Shown here piece after piece: positions 16,659 through 26,041 of a stretch of DNA of 64,000 bases. The notes beneath the pieces are model-generated. The model was given only the letters and a program-made list of their open reading frames with translations. It was not told the DNA's origin and did not search any database. The stretch covers positions 248,001 to 312,000 of the forward strand of contig CAVXCA010000056.1 in the NCBI GenBank assembly GCA_963759955.1. Direction: 5' to 3'. The number at the start of each line of letters is the position of its first letter. The first letter of the stretch is position 1. The DNA comes from Roseiarcus sp963759955. Lineage in GTDB: Bacteria > Pseudomonadota > Alphaproteobacteria > Rhizobiales > Beijerinckiaceae. Position numbers and translations under genes: made by a program.

Positions 16659-17143
16659 GCTCAGGGCCCTCTCCTGGGAGGCGGCGGCGCCTGTCGGCGC
16701 TTTCCGACGCCGGTCGGCGCGGCTGGGGATGACTTCTTCCAACGAGCGCCGCGGCCCGGCGTCCTTTAGCCGATCGGCAAATCTACCGCGCGGCGATCCA
16801 CAGCGCGATCGGCCGATGTTGCGGCCTGCAAGCAGAAATGCGATCGCGCTATCCCATCGTCGCGAACATCTTATCCGCGCGCCGCCCGGTATTGCGTCAT
16901 CAGCGGTGCGCCCATCCCCAACGCCACTTTATTATGTCGGCGTCGCGAGCCCGCGCCAAGCGAATTGCGTTCCGGCGCCGAGATTATGGCTGAGCGCAGC
17001 GGATGCAGCGAAAAGCATGAGGCTGTCGCCGCGGGGCGGCGCAGCGTCAGACTATGAATCCGCTGGGGCGCCGGCGTCGATCGGCGCGGAGACTTTGTGA
17101 CGCGTGTGAAGCCATTGCGGTCGACCTTCGGGCCGATTTCGAT
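16659..17143. other. Intergenic stretch upstream of ppk2 and downstream of the GH3 gene
   Basis: About 485 bp. It should hold the ppk2 promoter on its left edge. An open frame on the plus strand lacks any family similarity and looks like noise. Nothing else was recognised. Confidence 0.5.
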
Positions 17144-19303
17144 TTATCCGACCAGTTCGATGACGCCAGTCAGGAGTTCGACCGAATCGGCGCTTTGTCC
17201 GACGTGAACCTCAAATCGCCCCGGCTCCAGCACGCGATCGCAATTCGGTCCGATGAACGCCAGGGTCTCGACGGGCAGCAGCCACATCGCTTGCCCGCGC
17301 TCCTCCGCCGGCAGGACGATCTTGCGCACGCCCTTCAGCTCCAAGACGGGGCGCGCGATGCTGGCCACCAAATCGCGCACAAACAGGAAGAGCGTCGCCT
17401 CGCCGTCGACGCCGCCGACGTTAGCGACGCTTACGGATATCTCGACGCTTTCGCCGGCCTTCACGCGGCTCGGGCTGCATCGCAGATCGTGGAGCGTAAA
17501 CCGGCTGTAGGACAGACCGTGGCCAAACGGAAATTGCGGCGCGGCGGGCAGATCGAGATAGGAACTGGTGTAGCGGTCGCCGGCCTTGGTCGGCCGGCCG
17601 GAAGGGCGCTGGCCATAAAAGATCGGCGCTTGGCCGACGTGGCGCGGCCACGTCACCGGCAACTTTCCCGTTGGATTGAATTTCCCGGTGAGAACATCGG
17701 CGACGGCGTGGCCGGCCTCACTGCCGAGAAACCACGCAGCGAGGACGGCGCCCGCGCGCTCGAAAAGCCAGGGCACGGCGAGCGGGCGGCCGGAAGAGAG
17801 GAGCGCCACGACAGGCTTGCCGAGATCGAGAACCGCCTCGGCGAGAACGCGCTGGCGTCCCGGCAGGCCGAGATCGGCGCGACTTGCCGCCTCTCCGCTC
17901 ATCGAGGCGGCCTCGCCGAGGCAGAGCACGACTGCGTCGGCGTCGCGGCAAAGATCGAGCGCGGCGGCAATCCCGCGCGTGTCGTCTCCAGCGATATCGA
18001 CGCCCGCGGCGTTGTCGATGCGGCAGTCGGGCAGCGCGGCCGCGAGGCCTTCCAAGATGGAAACGGCCTCCTCGCCGCGGCCCGCCGAAGGCCATGGGCC
18101 CAGCATTTCGTCGCGCGCCGCGGCGAGCGGGCCGACGAGCGCGATGCGTCGTACGTCGGGAGAAAGGGGCAAAACGCCCCGCGCGCAGGTCAGCAGCACG
18201 ATCGCTCGCCGTGCGATCTCGCGCGCCAGGGTACGCCGGCGCGCCGCCTCGCCCGCCGTCGCGCGAGGGCCAGCCGCGCCGCGCCGATAGGGATCGTCGA
18301 AGAGGCCGAGACGCTCTTTGAGCGCGAGCACGCGCCGCACGCTGGCGTCGATCGCGGCCACGCCGACCAGACCGCGTCGCAGCGCTTCCGGTAGGCCATT
18401 CGCGTACGCCCCACTCATCATGTCGATGTCGACGCCGGCCTTGAGCGCCAGCGCGGCGGCCTCGGCGATGTCCCCCGCCACGCCGTGATCGAGCAACTCC
18501 GCAATGGCGTTGTAGTCGCTCACCAGCACGCCGTCGAAACCAACGCGGCCGCGCAGCCAGCCTTGCAGCAACGCCGCGTTGGCGGTCGTCGGCGCGCCCG
18601 CGATGTCGTTGAAGGCGGGCATGATCGCCGCCGTCCCCGCCGCGACGGCCGCCGCGAACGGCGGTAGATAGATCTCGTGCAGCGTTCTCTCGGAAAGATC
18701 AGCCGAGGCGTATTCGCGCCCGGCGGTTACGGCGCCATAGGCGCCCAAATGCTTGGCCGTGGCGGCAAGGCTGTCGGCGGCGCCGAGGTCGTGGCCCTGG
18801 AAGCCGCGCGTTTTCGCCGCGGCGAACTCCGATGCGACCCACGGGTCTTCGCCGGGCCCTTCGACGATGCGCCCCCAGCGGGGATCGCGCGCGACGTCGA
18901 GCATCGGCGCGAAGGTCATTGCGACCCCGTCCATCGTCGCCTCCTCGGCCGCCGCGCGCGCCGTCTTCTCCCATAGGGCGGGATCGAACAGGCAGGCTTC
19001 CGCCAGCGGAACCGGGAAAATCGTATGGTGGCCATGAAGGACGTCCAGGCCAAGCAGCAGGGGAATGCCGAGGCGAGATTCCTCGACAGCGAGGCGTTGG
19101 ACGGCGCGCGTTTCCTCGGCGCCCCAAAGGTTCAGCAAGGCGCCGACACGCCCGGCGCGGACACCCTCGGTCACGTCGCGCCGCTCGCCTGGGCCGGTGA
19201 TCGCCCGAAACGACGCCGCCATGGTGAGCTGCCCGATTTTCTCCTCGAGGGTCATCGCCGCCAGCAATGTGTCGATGCGTCCCATGCTGTTGCCTTGTCG
19301 CAT
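17144..19303 (-). CDS. Glycoside hydrolase family 3 beta-glucosidase
   Basis: A 719-residue exo-acting beta-glycosidase. It has the GH3 (alpha/beta)8 barrel with PLLLGLDVLHGHHTIFP, PRWGRIVEGPGEDPW, AKHLGAYG and the nucleophile Asp in GVLVSDYNAI. The second domain has VVLCLGEAASMSGEAASRADL and the C-terminal fibronectin-III-like domain has FPFGHGLSYSRF. No signal peptide is visible, so it probably acts in the cytoplasm on imported oligosaccharides, unlike periplasmic BglX. The start may be the ATG at 19303 or the one at 19285. It diverges from an ABC transporter and two other glycosidases, suggesting shared handling of a glucan. Confidence 0.93.
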   Translation of the reverse strand: MRQGNSMGRIDTLLAAMTLEEKIGQLTMAASFRAITGPGERRDVTEGVRAGRVGALLNLWGAEETRAVQRLAVEESRLGIPLLLGLDVLHGHHTIFPVPLAEACLFDPALWEKTARAAAEEATMDGVAMTFAPMLDVARDPRWGRIVEGPGEDPWVASEFAAAKTRGFQGHDLGAADSLAATAKHLGAYGAVTAGREYASADLSERTLHEIYLPPFAAAVAAGTAAIMPAFNDIAGAPTTANAALLQGWLRGRVGFDGVLVSDYNAIAELLDHGVAGDIAEAAALALKAGVDIDMMSGAYANGLPEALRRGLVGVAAIDASVRRVLALKERLGLFDDPYRRGAAGPRATAGEAARRRTLAREIARRAIVLLTCARGVLPLSPDVRRIALVGPLAAARDEMLGPWPSAGRGEEAVSILEGLAAALPDCRIDNAAGVDIAGDDTRGIAAALDLCRDADAVVLCLGEAASMSGEAASRADLGLPGRQRVLAEAVLDLGKPVVALLSSGRPLAVPWLFERAGAVLAAWFLGSEAGHAVADVLTGKFNPTGKLPVTWPRHVGQAPIFYGQRPSGRPTKAGDRYTSSYLDLPAAPQFPFGHGLSYSRFTLHDLRCSPSRVKAGESVEISVSVANVGGVDGEATLFLFVRDLVASIARPVLELKGVRKIVLPAEERGQAMWLLPVETLAFIGPNCDRVLEPGRFEVHVGQSADSVELLTGVIELVG

Positions 19304-19474
19304 GTTGCGAGGGGATGGTTTCAGTCCGCTATTTCCATTAAATCATGAAATCGGCTGCGCCGGGACCGCCGAGCGCCCTCCTCATGCCGCCGTGAACCGT
19401 ATGGCTCCCGAATATCCACGGCGAACGCTCCGGCCGGATGTTTCGAACGAGCGCGGCGGGAACGGGACAGATCG

Positions 19475-21304
19475 ATGGCGGAACAATCGAGCAAGCGGTC
19501 GTATGGCGGCGCGAGCGCGGACGTCCTGGCCGACGATAGCCTGTCATCCGAGATCACGCGGATGGCCTCGGCCTTCTGGGCGTCACGCCAGCGCAACAAG
19601 TTGTTGTTGCTCGCCGCTGCGCTCGTCGCGGTCGTAGGGGCGACGGCGTATGAGCAGATCAACCTCAACGCCTGGAACCGGCCCTTCTACAATGCGCTGA
19701 CGCGCAAGGACATGCCTGCGTTCATCGCGCAGCTCGGCGTCTTCGCCGAGGTGGCCGGCATATTGCTCGTCCTCAACGTGGCGCAGACGTGGCTCAATCA
19801 GACCTCCAAGGTGATCCTGCGCGAGGGCTTGGTGCATGACCTCTTGAACGAGTGGCTAAAGCCCCTGCGCGCTTTTCGCCTGTCGAATTCGGGCGCGATG
19901 GGCGCAAATCCCGACCAGCGCCTCCATGCGGACGCCCAACACCTCACGGATCTTACGACCGACCTCGGCATCGGCCTTTTGCAATCGACGCTTCTCCTGC
20001 TGTGCTTCATCGGCGTGCTTTGGGTGCTGTCGCGAGGCATGTTTCTGTCGTTCGCCGGCCACACGTTTTCGCCGCCCGGCTATATGGTGTGGTGCGCGCT
20101 TCTCTACGCGGGCGCCGCGTCGTTCTTGAGTTGGCGCGTCGGCCGACCGCTGATCGCCCTCGACGCCGAGCACTACGCGCGGGAGGCCGAGCTGCGCTTT
20201 GCGCTAGTGCGCGTCAACGAAGAGGTCGAAGGCATAGCGCTGTACGGCGGCGAAGCCGACGAGAAGGACCTCATCGACGCGGTTTTCGAAACCGTCCTCG
20301 AAGTCTCACGGCAAATCGTCGGCGCCGTGACGCGACTGACCTGGATTACCGCCGGCTATGGCTGGTTCACGATCGTCGCGCCGATCCTGGTCGCGGCGCC
20401 CGGCTATTTCTCCGGCCAAATGACCTTCGGAGAGCTGATGATGGTGGTCGGCGCCTTCAATCAGGTGCAGCAGTCGCTTCGCTGGTTCGTCGACAATTTC
20501 TCCAGCATCGCGGACTGGCGCGCCACGCTGCTGCGCGTGGCGAGCTTCCGAAAGACGATCTTGACCATGGACAGGCTCGGCTTGACCGCCCACCGCATCG
20601 CGGTGGACGAGGCGGACAGTCCGTCGATCCGCATCGACGACCTTCACGTCGCTGCGCCGGCAGGCTGCATCATGCTGAGCGAGACGCGTCTGGACCTGAA
20701 GCCCGGCGAACATGTCCTCATCGTCGGCGAACACGGCGCCGGAAAGACCCTGCTTTTTCGCGCTATCGTCGGGCTTTGGCCTTGGGGAAGCGGGCGGATC
20801 ACGCGCCCATCTCGCCAATCCATCGTCTTCATCCCGACCCGCCCCTATGTCCCGCCCGGCGTTCTACGCAACTCGATCACCTATCCGCATTCTGCTGGCG
20901 TCTACGGGGATGGAGCGATCGCCAAGGCGCTTGCCGATGTTGGTCTGGAGCGCCTTCAGCCCGCTCTCGATCATGTGGACCGATGGGATCGGCAGTTGAG
21001 CGACGACGAGAAGCAACGCCTAACCTTTGCCCGCGTCATCCTGCAAAGGCCGCGATGGGTGGTGATCGACGACGCGCTCGACCTCGTCGATCCCCCCTCG
21101 CGCAGGCGGATCGAGGCGATCTTCACGGACCAGTTGGTCGATGTCGGCGTCATCGCTATCGGCAATGACGAGAACGAAAGCGGCTTCTTTACCCGCACGC
21201 TGCATCTCGTGACCGATCCGAACGGGCCGACCTTCAAGCCGGTTGGCCCCGACGGAACGCTTGACCAGATCGATGCCGCGAGCGAAGCCCTTTCCTCCCA
21301 GTAG
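19475..21304 (+). CDS. ABC transporter with fused membrane and ATPase domains (SbmA/BacA/YddA-like)
   Basis: A 609-residue half-transporter. The membrane part (about 1-370) has the ABC_membrane_2 signature YEQINLNAWNRPFYNALTRKD and several long hydrophobic helices. The C-terminal nucleotide-binding domain has Walker A GEHGAGKT. The remaining motifs are unusual: the signature region is LSDDEKQRLTFAR rather than LSGGE/LSLGE, and Walker B reads WVVIDDALDLVD, with Asp at the position of the usual catalytic Glu. It is 11 bp upstream of a GH144-like gene, so is probably in one operon with two glycosidases. The family moves peptides, cobalamin or very-long-chain acyl compounds; the substrate here is unknown. 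Confidence 0.87.
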   Translation: MAEQSSKRSYGGASADVLADDSLSSEITRMASAFWASRQRNKLLLLAAALVAVVGATAYEQINLNAWNRPFYNALTRKDMPAFIAQLGVFAEVAGILLVLNVAQTWLNQTSKVILREGLVHDLLNEWLKPLRAFRLSNSGAMGANPDQRLHADAQHLTDLTTDLGIGLLQSTLLLLCFIGVLWVLSRGMFLSFAGHTFSPPGYMVWCALLYAGAASFLSWRVGRPLIALDAEHYAREAELRFALVRVNEEVEGIALYGGEADEKDLIDAVFETVLEVSRQIVGAVTRLTWITAGYGWFTIVAPILVAAPGYFSGQMTFGELMMVVGAFNQVQQSLRWFVDNFSSIADWRATLLRVASFRKTILTMDRLGLTAHRIAVDEADSPSIRIDDLHVAAPAGCIMLSETRLDLKPGEHVLIVGEHGAGKTLLFRAIVGLWPWGSGRITRPSRQSIVFIPTRPYVPPGVLRNSITYPHSAGVYGDGAIAKALADVGLERLQPALDHVDRWDRQLSDDEKQRLTFARVILQRPRWVVIDDALDLVDPPSRRRIEAIFTDQLVDVGVIAIGNDENESGFFTRTLHLVTDPNGPTFKPVGPDGTLDQIDAASEALSSQ

Positions 21305-21315
21305 GCAGCTCACCC

Positions 21316-22617
21316 ATGCCGCATCCCGCCAAATCCGATCTGCAGGCCAAAGCCGCCACGCGCGGCAAGAAACTCTCCGACGAGAGCCTGCTCGACCTCG
21401 TTCAGCGTCAGACGTTCCGCTATTTCTGGGAGGGCGCGCATCCGATCAGCGGGTTGGCGCGCGATCGCCGCCATCGGCTCGCCGATTCAACGGATGACGC
21501 CGTCGCCGTCGGCGGCTCAGGTTTCGGCGCGATGGCCATCCTCGTGGCGTGCGAGCGCGGGTGGGTGACGCGCAGCAAGGCGCTGGCCCGCTTCATGGCG
21601 ATGCTGGACTGCCTGGAGAAGGCCACTTGCTATCACGGCATGTATCCGCACTTCATGCACGGCGATACGGGCGCGACGATTCCCTTCAGCCGCAAAGACG
21701 ACGGCGCCGACCTCGTGGAAACGTCCTACCTGTTCCAGGGATTGTTGTGCGTGCGCGCCTACTTCGATCGCGACGCGCCGGAGGAGGTCCGGCTGCGCCA
21801 GCGCATCACGGACCTATGGCGTGAGGCGGAATGGGATTGGTTCACCCAGGGAGGCCGCAAGGCGCTGACCTGGCACTGGAGTCCCACCAACGGCTTCGCG
21901 CTGAACCACGAAATCCGCGGCTGGAACGAATGCCTTATCGCTTATGTGCTGGCGACCTCTGCGCCGCGCTACGCCGTTGCGCCCGAAGCCTATCACGAAG
22001 GCTGGGCCGCGGGCCGCGAGTTCCTCAATCGGCGCAGCTACGAAGGCGTCGAACTTCCGCTCGGGCCGGACGGCGGCGGGCCGCTGTTCCTCGCGCATTT
22101 CTCGTTCTGCGGCGTCGATCCGCGCGGGTTGAGCGACGCTTACGCCGACTACTGGCGCCAGAATGTGAATCACACCGCCATCAACTACGCCTACTGTCTG
22201 CGCAATCCCAACGGCTACAAAGGATACGGGCCGAATTGCTGGGGTCTGAGCGCTGGCGAAACTTTCGCGGGCTATGCGGCGAACGCGCCTGCCGCCGACC
22301 GGGGGGTCATAAGTCCCTCCGCAGCGTTGTCGAGTTTTCCTTACGCGCCGGAAAAGGCGATGGCCGCGTTGCGCCATTTCTATGAGGATCTCGGCGACCG
22401 GATCTGGGGGCGGTTCGGTTTCGTCGACGGCTTCAGCGAGCAGCGCGACTGGTATGCCGACACGTTCCTTGCGATCAGCCAAGGGCCGATCGTCGTCATG
22501 ATCGAGAATTATCGCAGCGGTCTGCTTTGGCGGCTGTTCATGAGCGTCCCCGAGATTCAGGCGGGAATGAAGACGCTCGGCTTTCGCAGCCCTCAATGGG
22601 CGTCGACGGGATCATGA
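21316..22617 (+). CDS. GH144/glycoamylase-like (PF10091) glucanase
   Basis: A 433-residue member of the glycoamylase-like family that includes endo-beta-1,2-glucanases (GH144). Conserved stretches are LVQRQTFRYFWEGAHPISGLARDR, VGGSGFGAMAILVACERGW, HWSPTNGFALNHEIRGWNECLIAYVLA (given in parts) and DWYADTFLAISQGPIVVMIENYRSG. No signal peptide is visible. It lies between the ABC transporter and the GH15 gene, and its stop overlaps the GH15 start as ATGA (22614-22617), indicating translational coupling. In the family the catalytic residues are acidic residues in the barrel; activity on beta-1,2-glucan is a hypothesis. Confidence 0.83.
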   Translation: MPHPAKSDLQAKAATRGKKLSDESLLDLVQRQTFRYFWEGAHPISGLARDRRHRLADSTDDAVAVGGSGFGAMAILVACERGWVTRSKALARFMAMLDCLEKATCYHGMYPHFMHGDTGATIPFSRKDDGADLVETSYLFQGLLCVRAYFDRDAPEEVRLRQRITDLWREAEWDWFTQGGRKALTWHWSPTNGFALNHEIRGWNECLIAYVLATSAPRYAVAPEAYHEGWAAGREFLNRRSYEGVELPLGPDGGGPLFLAHFSFCGVDPRGLSDAYADYWRQNVNHTAINYAYCLRNPNGYKGYGPNCWGLSAGETFAGYAANAPAADRGVISPSAALSSFPYAPEKAMAALRHFYEDLGDRIWGRFGFVDGFSEQRDWYADTFLAISQGPIVVMIENYRSGLLWRLFMSVPEIQAGMKTLGFRSPQWASTGS

Positions 22618-24056
22618 TCGGGCTCGACGCGTGGATCGCGCAAGAAGCGCGTTTCGCGGCGAGCGCGATGTCGGGCGCGATCTCCGCCACCCATCTCGTC
22701 AAGGAGCGCCCGGGCTTCGGGCAGAGCATCGTCCCGCGACCCGGATCGGTGCTCGCCTCCCCGGTCCTCGCGGCCTACGATCCCGACCCCGACTACTTCT
22801 TTCACTGGTTCCGCGATTCGGCGATCGTCATCGACGCATTGCGCGTCGCGCTGGCGGAAGGATTCGCGGACGGCGCGGCCGTCGTCCGCTTCGAGGAGTT
22901 CGTCGAGTTCAGCCTTTCCTTGCGCTCGCTGGACGGCCGAGAGTTCCTCCGGCAAGGCGATTTCAGGCACCGCGTACAGCCCTCGTTCCTGCGCTATGTG
23001 CGCCCCGACACCGAGATCGCCGCGGTGTTCGCAGAGGCGGCGCTGGCGGAGGCCCGCGTCAATCCCGATGGCGCGCTCGACTTCATCCGTTGGGCGCGCC
23101 CGCAGGCGGATGGGCCTGCGCTGCGAATCCTCGCGCTGCTGCGTTGGCGCCGTCAAATGCCGGACCTGGGCGCGCCGGTCCGCTCGGCCGTCGACGAACT
23201 CGTCGCGGGCGATCTGGCGTTCACGCTGGCGCACGCGCAAGACCCCTCTTTCGACATCTGGGAAGAGGAGAGCGGGCGTCACTACTACACCCGGCTCGTG
23301 CAGGCGGAGGCGCTCGCGCAAGGCGCCGAGTGGCTCGCGGAGATAGGGCGGGACAACCAGGCCCGCGCCTGCGCCGCCGCGGCGGCAGAAATCGTCCCCC
23401 GTCTCGATGCGCTGTGGGACGGCGCGGCGGGTTTCTACCGCTCGCGCGCCGGCGTGGCGGGCGGCGATTCGGGCAAGGCGCTCGATATCGCCGTCATCCT
23501 TGCCGTGCTTCACGCGGCGCGCGCAAGCGGCGCCCACAGCGTGCTCGACCCTCGAGCCCAGGCGACCTTGACCGTCCTGGAAGAACTCTTCGAGGCGGAA
23601 TACCCGATCAACCGAAACCGCCCGCCAGAGCGAGGCCCCGCGATGGGACGCTACGCGAACGACGTCTATTACAGCGGCGGCGCCTATTTCTTCGCGACCC
23701 TCGGCGCGGCGGAATTCTATTTCAGGCTGGCGGCGGCGCTTCTGTCCGGCGCCGAGATGCCTGTGACGGACGCCAACAAGCGCTTTCGTCGGCGCCTCGT
23801 CGCGGCCGAGGGAGAGGCGAAAAGCCGCTCGCTCGCGACCGCCGCCATCGAGCGCGGCGATGGGTTCATGCGGACCGTGCGGGCCTTCACGCCCGCCGCC
23901 GGCGACCTCTCCGAACAATTCGACCGCACCACCGGCGCGCAGACATCCGCCAAACATCTCGCCTGGAGCTACGCCGCCTTCATCACCGCCGCCGCGAGCC
24001 GCGCGCAAGCGTTGCGAGCGTCAGGCCCTAGCGCGAGGCCGGCAGGCTCGGCTTGA
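22614..24056 (+). CDS. GH15 glucoamylase-type glycoside hydrolase
   Basis: A 480-residue GH15 enzyme of the fungal-like type. The substrate-binding block is DPDYFFHWFRDSAIVIDA. The general acid region is FDIWEEESGRHYYTRLVQAEAL. The general base region is LSEQFDRTTGAQTSAKHLAWSYA, matching the EQ(F/Y)D..TG..SA.DLTWSYA motif of glucoamylases. There is no signal peptide, so the enzyme is likely cytoplasmic, cleaving alpha-glucan or a related oligosaccharide from its non-reducing end. The start at 22614 overlaps the preceding stop by four bases. The open frame continues upstream inside the preceding gene and is not used. Confidence 0.88.
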   Translation: MIGLDAWIAQEARFAASAMSGAISATHLVKERPGFGQSIVPRPGSVLASPVLAAYDPDPDYFFHWFRDSAIVIDALRVALAEGFADGAAVVRFEEFVEFSLSLRSLDGREFLRQGDFRHRVQPSFLRYVRPDTEIAAVFAEAALAEARVNPDGALDFIRWARPQADGPALRILALLRWRRQMPDLGAPVRSAVDELVAGDLAFTLAHAQDPSFDIWEEESGRHYYTRLVQAEALAQGAEWLAEIGRDNQARACAAAAAEIVPRLDALWDGAAGFYRSRAGVAGGDSGKALDIAVILAVLHAARASGAHSVLDPRAQATLTVLEELFEAEYPINRNRPPERGPAMGRYANDVYYSGGAYFFATLGAAEFYFRLAAALLSGAEMPVTDANKRFRRRLVAAEGEAKSRSLATAAIERGDGFMRTVRAFTPAAGDLSEQFDRTTGAQTSAKHLAWSYAAFITAAASRAQALRASGPSARPAGSA

Positions 24057-24143
24057 CGATCCGCCGGCCAAGACGCGCCGTCACATCGTGACGCCCGCCC
24101 GCGCCGGCGAGCCGTTCTGCGCGGCGCCCGCCGTCGACAGGCT

Positions 24144-25172
24144 TCACCGCCCGGTGACGGACTGACGCCGGATGCGGCGGTCGATGATCGTCTGCAGCAC
24201 CACCGAAACGACGATCACCAACCCGAAGACAAGCTGGGTGTAGAAGGCGTTGACGCCGGCCGAGACGATGCCGGCATTGATCGCGCCGATGATGAACGAC
24301 GCGACGAAGGTGCCGACCACCGAGCCGGTTCCGCCGAACACCGACGTGCCGCCGAGGAACACCGAGGCGATGGTGTTGAGCAGCGATCCCGCGCCGGTCG
24401 TCGGCCAGAAATAATAGCCGTAGATCGAGCTCATGAGGCCGCAGAACACCGCGGTGACGCCGACCAGGACGAAGGCCTTGATCTTGACCCGCGAAGTGTT
24501 GACGCCGGTCAGCCGGGCGCTGATCTGGTTGTCGCCGGTGAGGAACACGTGCGCGCCGAACTTAGTGCGATTGAGCAGGATCCATTCGATGATCAAGATC
24601 GCGACCATCCACAGCGTCTGCACCGGAAAGCCCCACACCTCGCCGCGCAGCAACGCGTGCATCTGCGGATACTGGTCGGCGCCCAGCGGCACGCCGGTGC
24701 CGCCCATCAGCACGAGCTCGAGCCCGCGATAGAGGAACGAGGTGCCGATGGTGATGACAAGCGAGGGGATGTTGAGGATGGCGACCAGTAGGCCGTTGAC
24801 GAGTCCGCAGGCGACGCCGGTCGCCAGCGCGGCGATCAGGCCGATCCACCACGGCGCGCCGCCGTAGGCGGTGGCGAGGCAGAAAGCCGCCGTTCCCAGC
24901 GCCATGACGTCGGGAAACGAAATGTCGATCTCGCCGGTGACGACGACGAAGGTCAGCGATAGCGCAGCGATGCCGAATTGCGGCGTCGTTTCGGCGAAGG
25001 CGCGATAGATGTCGACATCGGTGAACACCCGCGGCGCGGCGACGACGAAGGCGAGCCACATCGCCAAGCCGACGCCGATGATGCCCATCTGGCTACCGTA
25101 GCGCAGCAGCAGCGACGGCGGCGCGCCACGATTGTCGCGCGCTTTGCGGGCGGGAAGAGCGTCTTCGGCCAT
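24144..25172 (-). CDS. Sugar ABC transporter permease (RbsC/FrcC type)
   Basis: A 342-residue inner-membrane permease of the ribose/branched-chain family (CUT2). Multiple hydrophobic helices are seen, with the conserved FVVVTGEIDISFPDVMALG block and the late LGGTSVFGGTGSVVGTFVASFIIGAINAG block. It begins four bases after the ATPase gene stops, and is the last gene of the SBP-ATPase-permease set on the minus strand. The sugar is not shown by sequence. Confidence 0.92.
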   Translation of the reverse strand: MAEDALPARKARDNRGAPPSLLLRYGSQMGIIGVGLAMWLAFVVAAPRVFTDVDIYRAFAETTPQFGIAALSLTFVVVTGEIDISFPDVMALGTAAFCLATAYGGAPWWIGLIAALATGVACGLVNGLLVAILNIPSLVITIGTSFLYRGLELVLMGGTGVPLGADQYPQMHALLRGEVWGFPVQTLWMVAILIIEWILLNRTKFGAHVFLTGDNQISARLTGVNTSRVKIKAFVLVGVTAVFCGLMSSIYGYYFWPTTGAGSLLNTIASVFLGGTSVFGGTGSVVGTFVASFIIGAINAGIVSAGVNAFYTQLVFGLVIVVSVVLQTIIDRRIRRQSVTGR

Positions 25173-25176
25173 GGTT

Positions 25177-26037
25177 CTACTCGAGCGTTCCGGTGCGGGC
25201 GACGTGATAGAGGCGCTCGATCAGCTGATCCATCGAGATTTCGCTGCGGTTGTAAACCCCGGCGACCTTGCCGCGGTCGAGCACGTAGAGGCGGTCGACG
25301 ACCGGATAGACGTTGAAGATGTTATGGTCGATGAAGATCGCCGACTTGCCCGCCGCCTTGATGCTGCGCACGAAATCGAGCGTCTTCTTCGTCTCGCTGA
25401 GCGAGAGCCCCATCGTCGGCTCGTCGAGGATGACCAGCTCGGCCTCGAAATAGAGCGCGCGGGTGATCGCCACGCCCTGCTTCTCGCCGCCCGACATCGT
25501 CGCGACGATGTTGTTGGGGTGGACGGCGGCCGAGGTGAATCCCATATGCTCGCTCATCAGCCGCGCGCATTCGCCGCGCATGCGAGCGACGTCGAGCAGG
25601 CCGAAGCGCGTGCGCAGCTCGCGGCCCATGAACATGTTGCGCCAGATCGGCTGCTTCTCGCACAGCGCGCGCTCCTGGTAGACGGTCTCGATGCCCAGGC
25701 TGCGCGCCTTCGCGACCGACCAATTGTCTTCGCGCTGGCCGTGGAACCACACCTCGCCGCCGGCGTCGGGCGCGTAATAGCCCATCACCAGCTTGACGAG
25801 AGTCGACTTGCCCGAGCCGTTGTCGCCGAGCAGTCCGACGATCTCTTTCCGCCTGACGGCGAAGTCGACGCCTTGCAGCGCCCTCACCTCGCCGAAGGTC
25901 TTGGAGACGCTGCGCAACTCGATGACCGGCGGCGCTTGGGCCCCCGCAGTCTCAGAACTCGGCCAATCGACCCTCCCGGCCGTCTCGACTCGAACGAGGC
26001 GCCGCCTCGGCGGCGCCTCGAGCAGCCACATCATCAT
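25177..26037 (-). CDS. Sugar ABC transporter ATP-binding protein (FrcA-like, single domain)
   Basis: A 286-residue ATPase with one nucleotide-binding domain, unlike two-domain RbsA. Walker A is GDNGSGKST, the signature is MSGGEKQGVAI and Walker B is LVILDEPTMGLS. The ATG at 26037 is preferred over an in-frame TTG at 26064 because AAGGA precedes it and it clears the stop of the binding-protein gene at 26042. It works with the adjacent permease and binding protein. Confidence 0.91.
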   Translation of the reverse strand: MMMWLLEAPPRRRLVRVETAGRVDWPSSETAGAQAPPVIELRSVSKTFGEVRALQGVDFAVRRKEIVGLLGDNGSGKSTLVKLVMGYYAPDAGGEVWFHGQREDNWSVAKARSLGIETVYQERALCEKQPIWRNMFMGRELRTRFGLLDVARMRGECARLMSEHMGFTSAAVHPNNIVATMSGGEKQGVAITRALYFEAELVILDEPTMGLSLSETKKTLDFVRSIKAAGKSAIFIDHNIFNVYPVVDRLYVLDRGKVAGVYNRSEISMDQLIERLYHVARTGTLE

Positions 26038-26041
26038 TACA

